Shown here in pieces: positions 54,136 through 61,917 of a stretch of DNA of 64,000 bases. Source of the DNA: Vicinamibacterales bacterium (lineage in GTDB: Bacteria > Acidobacteriota > Vicinamibacteria > Vicinamibacterales > UBA2999); assembly GCA_041394705.1 (NCBI GenBank), contig JAWKHS010000008.1, positions 186,001-250,000 of the forward strand, in the 5' to 3' direction. The translations under genes and the position numbers were made by a program. The notes below the pieces were generated by a model. That model saw nothing but the letters and a program-made list of their open reading frames with translations. It searched no databases and was not told the DNA's origin. Positions within the stretch are counted from its first letter, which is position 1; every line of letters begins with the position of its first letter.

Positions 54136-55614
54136 ATGCGCTACGCCCTCGTCGTCCACGTCTCGGGCGTCATCGTGCGCCTGTTCGGGGCGATGTTCCT
54201 GGCGCCGCTCGTGGTGGCCCTCGCCTACGGCGAGTGGCGCGACGCGACCGGCTTCGGCGTGTCGGGAGCGCTCACGGTGGGCCTCGGCCACCTGATGCGG
54301 CGCGCCGGCGGCACCTCAGCCGAGGACGCCGTGGACCGGATGCGGCGCGTGGAAGGACTGGCGGTGGTGTCGGCGTCGTGGCTCCTCATCGCGCACGTGA
54401 CGGCGCTGCCGTTCGTGTGGGCGGGCCTTGGGCCGATCGACGCCTTCTTCGAGTCGATGTCGGGGCTGACGACGACGGGCGCCACCATCCTCCAGGACTT
54501 CTCCGGCTACGGCCGGGCCTTCTTCTTCTGGCGCTCGTTCACGCAGTGGCTCGGCGGCATGGGCGTCATCGCACTCTTCGTGGCCATCCTGCCCCGGCTG
54601 GCCATCGGCGGTCGCGAGCTGTTCTTCGCCGAGGCGCCGGGGCCGAACCAGGAGAAGCTGAGCCCCCAGATCCGCCAGACGGCGGCGCTCCTGTGGAAGC
54701 TGTACGCGGCCCTCACCGTACTGCAGATCCTGGCGCTCGTGGCGGTGGGCATGCCGTTCTTCGACGCGCTCTGCAACTCGATGAGCACGCTGGCGGCCGG
54801 CGGCTTCTCGCCGAACCCGCTGTCGATCGGCGGCTACGGGAACCCGGCGGCCGAGTGGATCACGATCGCGTTCATGTTCGTGGCCGGCGCCAACTTCGCG
54901 CTGCAGTACCGCGCGCTGGCCCGGCGCGACGTGGGCGTGCTGACGCGCGACGACGAGCTGCGCGCCTACACGCTGGTCGTCCTCGTCGCGAGCGCGTTCC
55001 TGGCCCTGGCCCTGTGGCCGAGTACCGGCTGGACGTCGATCCGCACGGCGCTCTTCCAGGTCGTCTCGATCCTGACCACGACGGGCTTCGCCAGCACGGA
55101 CTTCCAGCTCTGGAGCGATCAGGCCAAGATCGTCCTGCTGGTGATGATGTTCATCGGCGGGTGCGCCGGCTCCGCGTCGGGGGGACCGAAGGTGGTGCGG
55201 CACCTGGTGCTCGCCCGCTACACGCTGCAGAACCTCCGGAAGGTCCTGCACCCGCGCGCGGTGCTGCCCGTGAAGCTGGGCGGGCGCGTCGTGCCCGAGG
55301 ACATCCTGCAGGTGATCGTGGTCTTCTTCCTGTTCTACCTGCTGGTCTTCTCGATCTGCACGGGCATCGTGGTGGGGTTCGGCGCCGACCTCGTCACCGG
55401 GATCACGGCCACGATCGCCTGTCTCGGGAACATCGGGCCGGGATTCGACAACGTCGGCCCGATGGCCCACTTCGGCCACCTGCATCCCGTGAGCCGCGTG
55501 ACGCTGACGCTCGCGATGTGGATCGGGCGGCTGGAAGTCCTGACGGTGCTGGTCGTGCTGCGGCCGGAGGCCTGGCGAGCGGGCCGGTGGTCGGCCGAGG
55601 AACGGGGCGCCTGA
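54136..55614 (+). CDS. trkH: Trk potassium-uptake membrane protein TrkH
   Basis: 492 aa, the K+-conducting partner of TrkA. The four pore-loop filters are visible: SGLTTTGATI, MSTLAAGGFS, ILTTTGFAST and CLGNIGPGF. About 8-10 helices complete the four-fold repeat. FIGGCAGSASGGPKVVRH is the intramembrane-loop region, and the C-terminal IGRLEVLTVLVVL is typical. The stop codon lies in the loop of a GGCGCC/GGCGCC mini-hairpin (55606-55620). Together with trkA it forms a complete uptake system. Confidence 0.94.
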   Translation: MRYALVVHVSGVIVRLFGAMFLAPLVVALAYGEWRDATGFGVSGALTVGLGHLMRRAGGTSAEDAVDRMRRVEGLAVVSASWLLIAHVTALPFVWAGLGPIDAFFESMSGLTTTGATILQDFSGYGRAFFFWRSFTQWLGGMGVIALFVAILPRLAIGGRELFFAEAPGPNQEKLSPQIRQTAALLWKLYAALTVLQILALVAVGMPFFDALCNSMSTLAAGGFSPNPLSIGGYGNPAAEWITIAFMFVAGANFALQYRALARRDVGVLTRDDELRAYTLVVLVASAFLALALWPSTGWTSIRTALFQVVSILTTTGFASTDFQLWSDQAKIVLLVMMFIGGCAGSASGGPKVVRHLVLARYTLQNLRKVLHPRAVLPVKLGGRVVPEDILQVIVVFFLFYLLVFSICTGIVVGFGADLVTGITATIACLGNIGPGFDNVGPMAHFGHLHPVSRVTLTLAMWIGRLEVLTVLVVLRPEAWRAGRWSAEERGA

Positions 55615-55728
55615 GGCGCCGGAACCCGCTCGAGCGGATCGCTTGACACGGCCTTCCTCACGGAACACGATGCGCCACCGGTGAGGGCCGTGCGCGGCAC
55701 GCTGCCCGCTGCCCGAGGGAGGTTCGTC

Positions 55729-56058
55729 ATGGACGCCACGCACGCGTCACCCGAGTCCGTCGATCTGTCGCGCAGGCGGCTCTTGCAGGCCCTGGCGGCC
55801 GCCGGCATCACGGGACCGCTCGCGACCCAGCTGGCGGCGCAGTCCGGCCCGCGCGTGACGGCCGAGACGCTGCGGCAGGCCGCGGCGCTGGTCGGCCACG
55901 AGCTGCCACCCGATCGCCTGGCCATCGTGGAGCGGGCGCTCCAGCGCAACCTCGACCAGTTCCAGATCGTGCGCGACCTGGTCATCGACGACCTGGTGGA
56001 GCCGGCGCCCGTGTTCATGGCCCGCACGCACGCCGGGCCGGTGAGCCGGGGGAAGTGA
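55729..56058 (+). CDS. Small Tat-signal protein coupled to the amidase
   Basis: 109 aa, ATG 55729 behind GAGGGAGG. A twin-arginine leader is present (LSRRRLLQALAAAG at residues 13-26). The mature part is only about 70 residues and helical (VTAETLRQAAALVGHEL, then DRLAIVERALQRNLDQFQ). It has no recognised domain. Its stop overlaps or abuts the amidase start (GTGAGG), implying a complex, perhaps a Tat-exported partner that carries or regulates the amidase. That role is inferred. Confidence 0.75.
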   Translation: MDATHASPESVDLSRRRLLQALAAAGITGPLATQLAAQSGPRVTAETLRQAAALVGHELPPDRLAIVERALQRNLDQFQIVRDLVIDDLVEPAPVFMARTHAGPVSRGK

Positions 56059-56066
56059 GGCGCGCC

Positions 56067-57521
56067 ATGGCCGACAACGAGCTGGTCTTCAAGTCCGGAC
56101 GCGAGCTTGCGGCGCTCATCAAGGGCCGCAAGGTCTCGCCCGTGGAGGTCACCGAAGTGTTCCTGGCCCGCAGCGAGGCGCTGAATCCCAAGGTCAACGC
56201 CTACATCACGATCACGCGCGATCACGCCCTGGCCGCGGCGCGGACGGCGGAGAAGGAGATCATGGGCGGGCGCTACAAGGGCCCGCTGCACGGGCTTCCG
56301 TACGCGCCCAAGGACATCCTGGCCACGAAGGGCATCAGGACGACCAACGGGTCGAAGGTGACGGCCGACGTCGTGCCGGACTTCGAGTCCACGATCACGT
56401 CGAGGCTCAACGCGGCCGGCGCCATCCTGATCGGCAAGCTGAACCTGCTGGAGTTCGCCATGGGGAGCGGCGTCCGTTCGGGCTTCGGCCCCGCGCGCAA
56501 CCCCTGGCATCTGGACTACTCCCCCGCCGGCTCGTCGAGCGGATCGGGTGCGGCCCTGGCCGCGTGCATGACGCCGCTCTCGATCGGCACCGACACGGGC
56601 GGCTCCATCCGGGGGCCGGCCAACAACTGCGGCATCGTGGGCCTGAAGCAGACCTACGGCCGCGTGAGCCGCTACGGCGTGACCACGCTGGCGTGGACGC
56701 TGGACCACGCCGGACCGATGACGCGCACCGTGGCCGACGCCGCCGCCATGCTGCAGGTGATCGCCGGGGCCGATCCCATGGACCCGACGGCCTCGGCCGA
56801 GCCTGTGCCGGACTACCAGAAGGCCCTCGGCGCCGGCGCCAGAGGCCTGCGCATCGGCGTGCCCACGAACTACTTCTACGACGGGGCGCACCCGGAGACA
56901 TTGGCCGCCGTCCGTGGCGCCATCGCGGCATTGAAGGGCATGGGCGCCACCGTGATCGACGTGGACGTCCCACACGCGGAGCTGGCGACCTCGGCCGGCT
57001 GGATCGTGGCAATGGCCGAGGCCGCCTGCTTCCACGAGCAGCGGCTGAAGACCACGCCCGAGCTCTTCGATCCGATCGTCCGCGAGCGGCTCGAGAGCGC
57101 GCAGTACTACACGGCCGTGGACTACATCAAGGCCCTGCGCGTCCGCTCGCTCCTGATGGACTCGATGGCCCGCGCCCTGGCGGGCTGCGACGTCCTGGCC
57201 GTGCCGTCAGGCAACCCGGCGACGAAGCTCGACCCGCCGGACGTGGCCGGCACCGACGTCAAGCCGGGGTCCACGGCCCAGCGCTTCCGCACGGGCAACA
57301 CCTTCATCGGCAACATGACGGGCTATCCGGCCCTCGTGATGCCCTGCGGCTTCACGACGACCTCGCCCACGCTGCCGCTCGGCATCGAGTTCTACGCCAA
57401 GCCGTTCGACGAGGCGTCGCTCTTCCGCGCGGGCCAGGCGTACGAGTCCTCGACGGACTGGCACACGCGCCGGGCTCCGGTGGACGACGCCCCGATGCCG
57501 TCGGCGCCGCAGATCGACTAG
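56067..57521 (+). CDS. Amidase (GatA/amidase-signature family)
   Basis: 484 aa. The Ser-cisSer-Lys triad is in place: Lys82 (PYAPKDI), cis-Ser156/157 (AGSSSGSGAA) and nucleophile Ser180 (DTGGSIRGPA). No signal peptide is present. Neither gatB nor gatC is nearby, so it is more likely a stand-alone amidase or nylonase-like hydrolase than a tRNA amidotransferase subunit. I chose ATG 56067; GTG 56055, overlapping the previous stop as GTGA, would add four residues. The context with a Tat-leader protein suggests hitch-hiker export, which is unproven. Confidence 0.9.
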   Translation: MADNELVFKSGRELAALIKGRKVSPVEVTEVFLARSEALNPKVNAYITITRDHALAAARTAEKEIMGGRYKGPLHGLPYAPKDILATKGIRTTNGSKVTADVVPDFESTITSRLNAAGAILIGKLNLLEFAMGSGVRSGFGPARNPWHLDYSPAGSSSGSGAALAACMTPLSIGTDTGGSIRGPANNCGIVGLKQTYGRVSRYGVTTLAWTLDHAGPMTRTVADAAAMLQVIAGADPMDPTASAEPVPDYQKALGAGARGLRIGVPTNYFYDGAHPETLAAVRGAIAALKGMGATVIDVDVPHAELATSAGWIVAMAEAACFHEQRLKTTPELFDPIVRERLESAQYYTAVDYIKALRVRSLLMDSMARALAGCDVLAVPSGNPATKLDPPDVAGTDVKPGSTAQRFRTGNTFIGNMTGYPALVMPCGFTTTSPTLPLGIEFYAKPFDEASLFRAGQAYESSTDWHTRRAPVDDAPMPSAPQID

Positions 57522-57621
57522 CTCTGGTCACCAGGCGAGCCGGCGGGAAGGCAGCGCCGTCGCTGCTCCGGCATGAGGCGGGCGCCTTGAACGATAGGCA
57601 TGGGACAGGCATGCTGATGCA

Positions 57622-57726
57622 ATGCGCACGACCCTCAACATCGATGATGCGCTGCTGGCGCGCGCGACGGAGCTCAGCGGCTTGCGCGAAGAGACCGCCG
57701 TCGTCCGTGCCGGACTTGGAGCGTAA
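57622..57726 (+). pseudogene. Truncated VapB-like antitoxin
   Basis: Only 34 codons before a stop. MRTTLNIDDALLARATELSG then REETAVVRAGL is the N-terminal DNA-binding half of VapB-type antitoxins, which are normally about 65-75 aa. The second half and any VapC toxin gene are missing. An EAL-domain fragment follows at once, so this is a broken remnant. Confidence 0.65.
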
Positions 57727-57856
57727 TGCCGCCTATCCTCTGGCCGAGGCCGTGGAGCGGGCGGCGCAGCGGGACAGGCTTTTGGGACTTGGTTGTACGG
57801 TGATGCAGGGCTTCCTGTTCGGACGGCGCGTGCCGGTCGAACAGCTGACGTGCTGA
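57727..57856 (+). pseudogene. Fragment of an EAL-domain c-di-GMP phosphodiesterase
   Basis: The last 38 or so codons of a larger gene. LAEAVERAAQRDRLLGLGC, then MQGFLFGRRVPVEQL matches the closing helix and QGYLFGRP signature of EAL domains (usual form AEGVE..Q...L..LGC...QGYLFGRP). Nothing upstream encodes the rest of the domain; the truncated vapB lies there instead. It is probably a deletion relic. Confidence 0.65.
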
Positions 57857-57912
57857 TGTCCAGGCTGGTCCTTCCCGGGAGCCGGACACGAGGATGGATC
57901 TGGAGGGCGAAC

Positions 57913-58767
57913 ATGCAGGGTCTACGACGTCTTCTCTTGACCGGTGCGGCGCTGATGCTCGGCGCCGCCCACGCCGATGCGCAGACCATCGGCACGTTCC
58001 GGTGGCAGCTTCAGCCCTACTGCAACGTGCTCACCGTCACGGTTGTCCAGCAGGGCGCCCAGTATCAGATCGATGGCAGCGACGACCTGTGCGGTGCGCC
58101 GCGGGTGGCGTCCGTCGTCGGCAGAGCCTTCCAGAATCCTGACGGCACGATCGGCTTCGGCCTGACGACCGTAACGACGGCCGGGGCGACGCCGATTCAC
58201 ATCGACGCGCGCATCAGTCTCGGCAGCCTCAGCGGACCCTGGACCGACAGCGCCGGCAATTCGGGAACGTTCGCGTTCACGCAGGGCGCGGGCACCGGCG
58301 GCGCCGTGCGGCCGGTGCCCGGCGGGATGTACTACCAGCCGCACATGGGGGAGTACTTCGCGGACGATACGTCCTGGGGGCTCTTCAACGGTTGGACGCA
58401 CACCGCCGGCTCCACCGCGTGCCTGTACGCACCGGTGCACGTGCCCGCCGGAACCAGCGTCACCGGCGTCGCCCTCAACTACATCGCCGCCGGCGCGATC
58501 ACGGTGAACGTCGCCGTCCTCGGTCAGCGGACGACGGCGGGTTCAGGCGCATCCTCGCAGCGCGCGCTGCGCAACCTGTACGATGCCAATCGCTCGCTGG
58601 CGAGCACGGGTGGAGCCGTGGTGGCCACGACGATCGTGGACGACGCCGCGGACTCCTTCCTGGGGCTCCCCAAGACGCCGGTGGGGGGGCAGGACTACGA
58701 CACGGTCGTTGGCGTCTGCACCGCTGGCGCCCTGACCGTCGCGGCGGTGCGCGTCAACGTCCAGTAG
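57913..58767 (+). CDS. Secreted protein of unknown function
   Basis: 284 aa, ATG 57913 behind GGAGGG. The signal peptide ends AHADAQ (about residue 22). An N-terminal domain (residues 25-130, GTFRWQLQPYCNVLTV, then QYQIDGSDDLCGAPRVASV, with a likely Cys pair) is followed by a second, beta-rich region (GEYFADDTSWGLFNGW, ACLYAPVHVPAG). It ends TVAAVRVNVQ. I do not recognise the family. It is likely periplasmic or extracellular and is intact, unlike its neighbours on both sides. Confidence 0.7.
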   Translation: MQGLRRLLLTGAALMLGAAHADAQTIGTFRWQLQPYCNVLTVTVVQQGAQYQIDGSDDLCGAPRVASVVGRAFQNPDGTIGFGLTTVTTAGATPIHIDARISLGSLSGPWTDSAGNSGTFAFTQGAGTGGAVRPVPGGMYYQPHMGEYFADDTSWGLFNGWTHTAGSTACLYAPVHVPAGTSVTGVALNYIAAGAITVNVAVLGQRTTAGSGASSQRALRNLYDANRSLASTGGAVVATTIVDDAADSFLGLPKTPVGGQDYDTVVGVCTAGALTVAAVRVNVQ

Positions 58768-58907
58768 CGCGTCGCGAGGTCGGCCGGGCCGCACCGGAGC
58801 CCCGCATGAGGGAATCCCGGATCGCATGCCGGCGTCGCTCGTTCTCGTGATGCATGGACGGCGCACGCCGTCCGGTCGCGCAGCGCGTCAGGCGCGCAGG
58901 GAGGCGA

Positions 58908-59436
58908 CACCTGCATCGCCGCGTCTTGGCTCACGCCCGGATCGATCTCGGGTTCTTGCTCTCGGCCCTTCTGGCGATCGCGGGTGCGCCGTTGGCGCCC
59001 GCCAGGCTTCCCCGGCGCCGGTGGCGTTCGAGCACGGATACGACGTGCCCGCGTCCGGCGCCATCCGGCTGCTCGTCGCCTTCGCGGAGGTTGACTATCG
59101 GCCCTGCGGAGGTGGCTCCACCCAGAGCGCCGGCGCCCATCCCGACTGGCCGGAGGGCCAGCTCCCGGTTGACAAGGATCAGTACCTGGCGTCGAGTTCT
59201 CGGGGGTGCCCTACGCCTACCTGACCGCCTACTACGGCGGATCGACGTCTTCATGGCCATGTGGCGCAACAGGCAACGCTCGCTTCGGTTACGAATGCAG
59301 CTGCGCCGGCAGTTGCATCAGCGGCTGGATGTCGAAGGGCGGCGCGAGCGCCGATCTCGCGGGGAACAACGGATTCAACAACCTGAGCGCCTTTCACGTT
59401 TGGCTCACAGCAGTGCCGTCAGCGGTTTCCGCGTAG
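58908..59436 (+). pseudogene. Relic of a secreted protein, broken by two frame changes
   Basis: Three pieces follow one another in three frames. First is a signal-peptide-like piece (LHRRVLAHARIDLGFLLS..., about 58908-59005). Second is SPAPVAFEHGYDVPASG, then IRLLVAFAEVDYRPC (about 59005-59190), whose LVAFAEVDY resembles the start of large secreted peptidase-like proteins. Third is VEFSGVPYAYLTAYYGG ... ECSCAGSCISGW, ending at TAG 59434-59436. No single frame covers the region. The family assignment is weak; the broken state is seen directly. Confidence 0.4.
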
Positions 59437-59586
59437 CTCCAGCCCTCGCGAAGCACATGCTGCACCATGATCACGCGGGTCGCGGGCGTGGACTTGGCAT
59501 TACCATGAAGTTTCATCCGGGGCTCTCCTCTGCAAAGAAGGGTTGTGTGCTCGGAACCTGCGCGAGAACTCACCGAGGCGCTGACC

Positions 59587-60374
59587 ATGGCCGAATCCGA
59601 GCACATCGCCATCCTGAAGCAGGGCGCCGGGCCCTGGAACCGGTGGCGAGAGGAACATCCCGAGGTCCAGCCCCAGCTCGCCGGCGCCGATCTCCGTGGG
59701 ACCGTCCTCGTGGGAGCAAACCTGGCCGGGGCGGACCTCCAGGGAGCCCGTCTGGGAAAGCGGAACTCCTGGGCGCCAACCTCGAGGGAGCCGATCTGCG
59801 CGAAGCCGAAGTCCTGGCCACGAGTCTGGTCGGAGTGAACCTTCAGGACGCCAAGCTCCTCGGTGCGGACTTCCACTGGTCCAGGCTGATCGATACCGAC
59901 CTGCGCGGTGCGGAACTCCAGGGCGCCAACCTTCGATCGACGACGTTCGTCGGGACCAAGCTGAAGGGGGCGAAGCTCCGAGCGCTGGGCTTCGTTCCCA
60001 TGCTGTTCGATTTCAAGAAGCCGAAGCAGAGGGACTTCACCGAGACCGTGAAGACCCTGGTGGGCCTGTCCCGGTTCGTCGTCGCCGACATCACCAACCC
60101 CAAGTCAAGCCCGCTCGAGCTCCAGGCCTCCGTCCCTGACTACCTGGTCCCCTTCGTCCCGATCCAGCACGAGGACGAGCAGCCCTTCAGCATGTTCGTC
60201 GACCTGCAAACGAAGTACGACTGGGTTCTGCCGGTGCTGAAGTACGACACTACGGACAACCTGATCAGGGCCCTTGAAGCGGCCGTGGTCCGCCCGGCAC
60301 TGGAGATGTCCGACCGCCTCCTGGCCCGCAGGGCCGAGTCGATCCGAGTGCGACACGTGAGCGGGTACGGCTAA
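59587..60374 (+). CDS. Pentapeptide-repeat protein split by a -1 frame change at a slippery heptamer
   Basis: The gene starts at ATG 59587 (MAESEHIAILKQGAGPW) and runs in one frame to GGA AAG at 59755-59760. It continues in the -1 frame (GCG GAA CTC...) to the stop at 60374. The junction is G GGA AAG (59754-59760), a canonical X-XXY-YYZ slippery site in the right phase. With a -1 slip the A(D/N)LxG pentapeptides stay in exact register (ARLGK-AELLG-ANLEG-ADLRE), giving about 20 repeats and a 262-aa product. The zero frame alone stops at 59838 (83 aa). The C-terminal 125 residues (KPKQRDFTETVKTLVGLSRF, VADITNPKSSPLELQ) form a conserved domain found with pentapeptide repeats, perhaps TIR-like. 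A lost G or A in the homopolymers is the alternative. Confidence 0.65.
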
Positions 60375-60924
60375 CTGGCCGCCCTTTGGACCAAGCAGAG
60401 AGAGACGTTCGTGGCGGAAGGTGAGAGGTCGACAGGCTCGCTTTCACCCCTCCCAATGCCGACTATCCTCGTACGGGTCCGAAGGCCTGACTCGACTCTG
60501 AAATCCTGAAAAGTCGCGCAGTGGCTCCTCTCGGCGTGCTCGGACCGCCGCCACGGGCTGATTCGCTCCATCGGCGGCCGCGGTCACCAGGCCCACGTGT
60601 CGTCCTGCAACCATCCGTGGGCAGCTCACGGGGCGAAAGACGACGTCGCGTCTGCAAGGTGCCTCGTCCGCCCTCAGGTACGTCGATGTCGTGCACTTCG
60701 CCGTCGCCGGGCAAGCGTGGCGCGTTCCGCAGATTCTCAATAGGTATTGATGGGACCGGCGAAAGGCTCGTGCCACCGCGGAGACACACGGCGTCGCCTT
60801 TGAGCCGGCCGTGACGATCTCGCAGATCCCGTCGCGTTGGATGAGCCAGACGTCAGCCACTCCGCCGCTGCGGCGCGCGCACGACGCGGGGTACGGGCCG
60901 CGTCGCGCAGGCGCGCCGGCCGGA
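60375..60924. other. Intergenic region without a recognisable gene
   Basis: 550 bp. GC content and codon pattern do not support any frame; the longest leftward frame (60444-60860) has no recognisable domain. No terminator or promoter could be assigned. It may be the remains of deleted genes, in line with the relics to the left. Confidence 0.4.
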
Positions 60925-61104
60925 CTATTCCTCCTCCTCCAGCGCGTAGACGGCCGCCACCAGGGCCTCGGCCTCGGCGGCCGACACCTTCATCCGGTAG
61001 GCGACATACTCGGCCGGGGAGAGGCTCGCCCGCTCCATGCCCGCTTCGTCGGCCATCCAGCGCTGCGCCGCAAGCAGCTGGCTCTTCGTGATCGTCTCCG
61101 CCAT
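60925..61104 (-). CDS. Small acidic helical protein
   Basis: 59 aa from ATG 61104, with AGGGG 7 nt upstream. The sequence (MAETITKSQLLAAQRWMADE ... AEAEALVAAVYALEEEE) is helical and acidic, without Cys or membrane segments. Codon use fits a gene with third-position GC. Family and function are unknown. It stands alone. Confidence 0.5.
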   Translation of the reverse strand: MAETITKSQLLAAQRWMADEAGMERASLSPAEYVAYRMKVSAAEAEALVAAVYALEEEE

Positions 61105-61544
61105 CGGTGTGTTCCCCTCGTGAGTGAATGATTCGAGCGCAAAGTGATCGGCCGCCGCCATTCTGGCTGAGGCGCGGCCAGTGCGTTCAGAAGTACACCA
61201 TCCCGGCCCCCTGGCCAACGCCGACGGGCACACCGTCTGCGGCATCAGGACCGCCGTCCGCGATGTCCGGTCTCGCCTTCCGTTCCGCGTAAGACAAGAA
61301 GAGCCACCCATGCCGCTCCGGCGCGGTGGCGAAGGGGAGAAGATGGCGACGACGGAGCTTGGGGGGATGGTCCGCCGCTCGGCCGGCGGCAGCCGTGAGG
61401 CGAACCAGATGAACCCGACGCTATGTCGGTTGCCACGCCCGGTGGGCATCCTGAGCGCGGACGCCCGCACGTGCACCCGTCCGGCTGTGGCATCGAACGG
61501 CTTCGCGCCTCTGGCGGCGCCGGCCATCTGAGAACGAGGCACTC
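61105..61544. other. Intergenic region
   Basis: 440 bp between the small leftward protein and the rightward membrane transporter. It should contain both promoters. No frame with homology, hairpin or operator could be supported; GAACGAGGC just before 61545 is a weak ribosome site. Confidence 0.35.
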
Positions 61545-61853
61545 ATGCTCCTGTTGGGACTGCTCGCGGCCCTCTGCTTCACCACCGGTGGCGTGTTCAT
61601 GAAGCACGCGGACGGCTTCCGTCAACTCTTGCCGGCGCTGACGTTCGTCGCGCTCTTCGGCCTGGGCGCCGTGCTGCAGTCGCTGGCCATGCGCGGAACC
61701 GGCATGGCCGTCACCTACGTGCTGGTGCTGGGACTCGAGGCCGCCCTGGCGCTCGGATTCGGCGTCTGGCTGCTGGGCGAAACGCTGTCGCCCGTGAAGA
61801 TGGCGGGGATGGGTCTCACCCTGGCCGGCATCGCCCTGCTCCGCGCGGCGTAA
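61545..61853 (+). CDS. Small four-helix transporter, SMR/EamA-like
   Basis: 102 aa with four transmembrane helices, the size and fold of small multidrug-resistance (EmrE/SugE) proteins. GGVFMKHADGFRQLLPAL matches the helix 1-2 region of SMR proteins and GMGLTLAGIALLRAA the last helix. The essential Glu14 of EmrE is replaced: the equivalent stretch reads LLAALCFTTGGVFMK. A Glu occurs instead in helix 3 (LVLGLEAALALGFG). It is therefore probably a DMT-superfamily member with different chemistry, perhaps working as a pair. Confidence 0.75.
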   Translation: MLLLGLLAALCFTTGGVFMKHADGFRQLLPALTFVALFGLGAVLQSLAMRGTGMAVTYVLVLGLEAALALGFGVWLLGETLSPVKMAGMGLTLAGIALLRAA

Positions 61854-61917
61854 CGCCGGGTCGACCAGGCTACTCGGTCAGCGAGGCGTCTCGCCGCGGC
61901 GCCGGGCGCGACGGGCA

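Noticed and set aside
56067..57521. GatA subunit of a tRNA amidotransferase
   Set aside because: No gatB or gatC in the window and the partner is a Tat-leader protein; a general amidase fits better.
60444..60860. 138-codon leftward frame
   Set aside because: No recognisable domain, Arg/Cys-scattered composition, and overlapping frames of similar length on the other strand.
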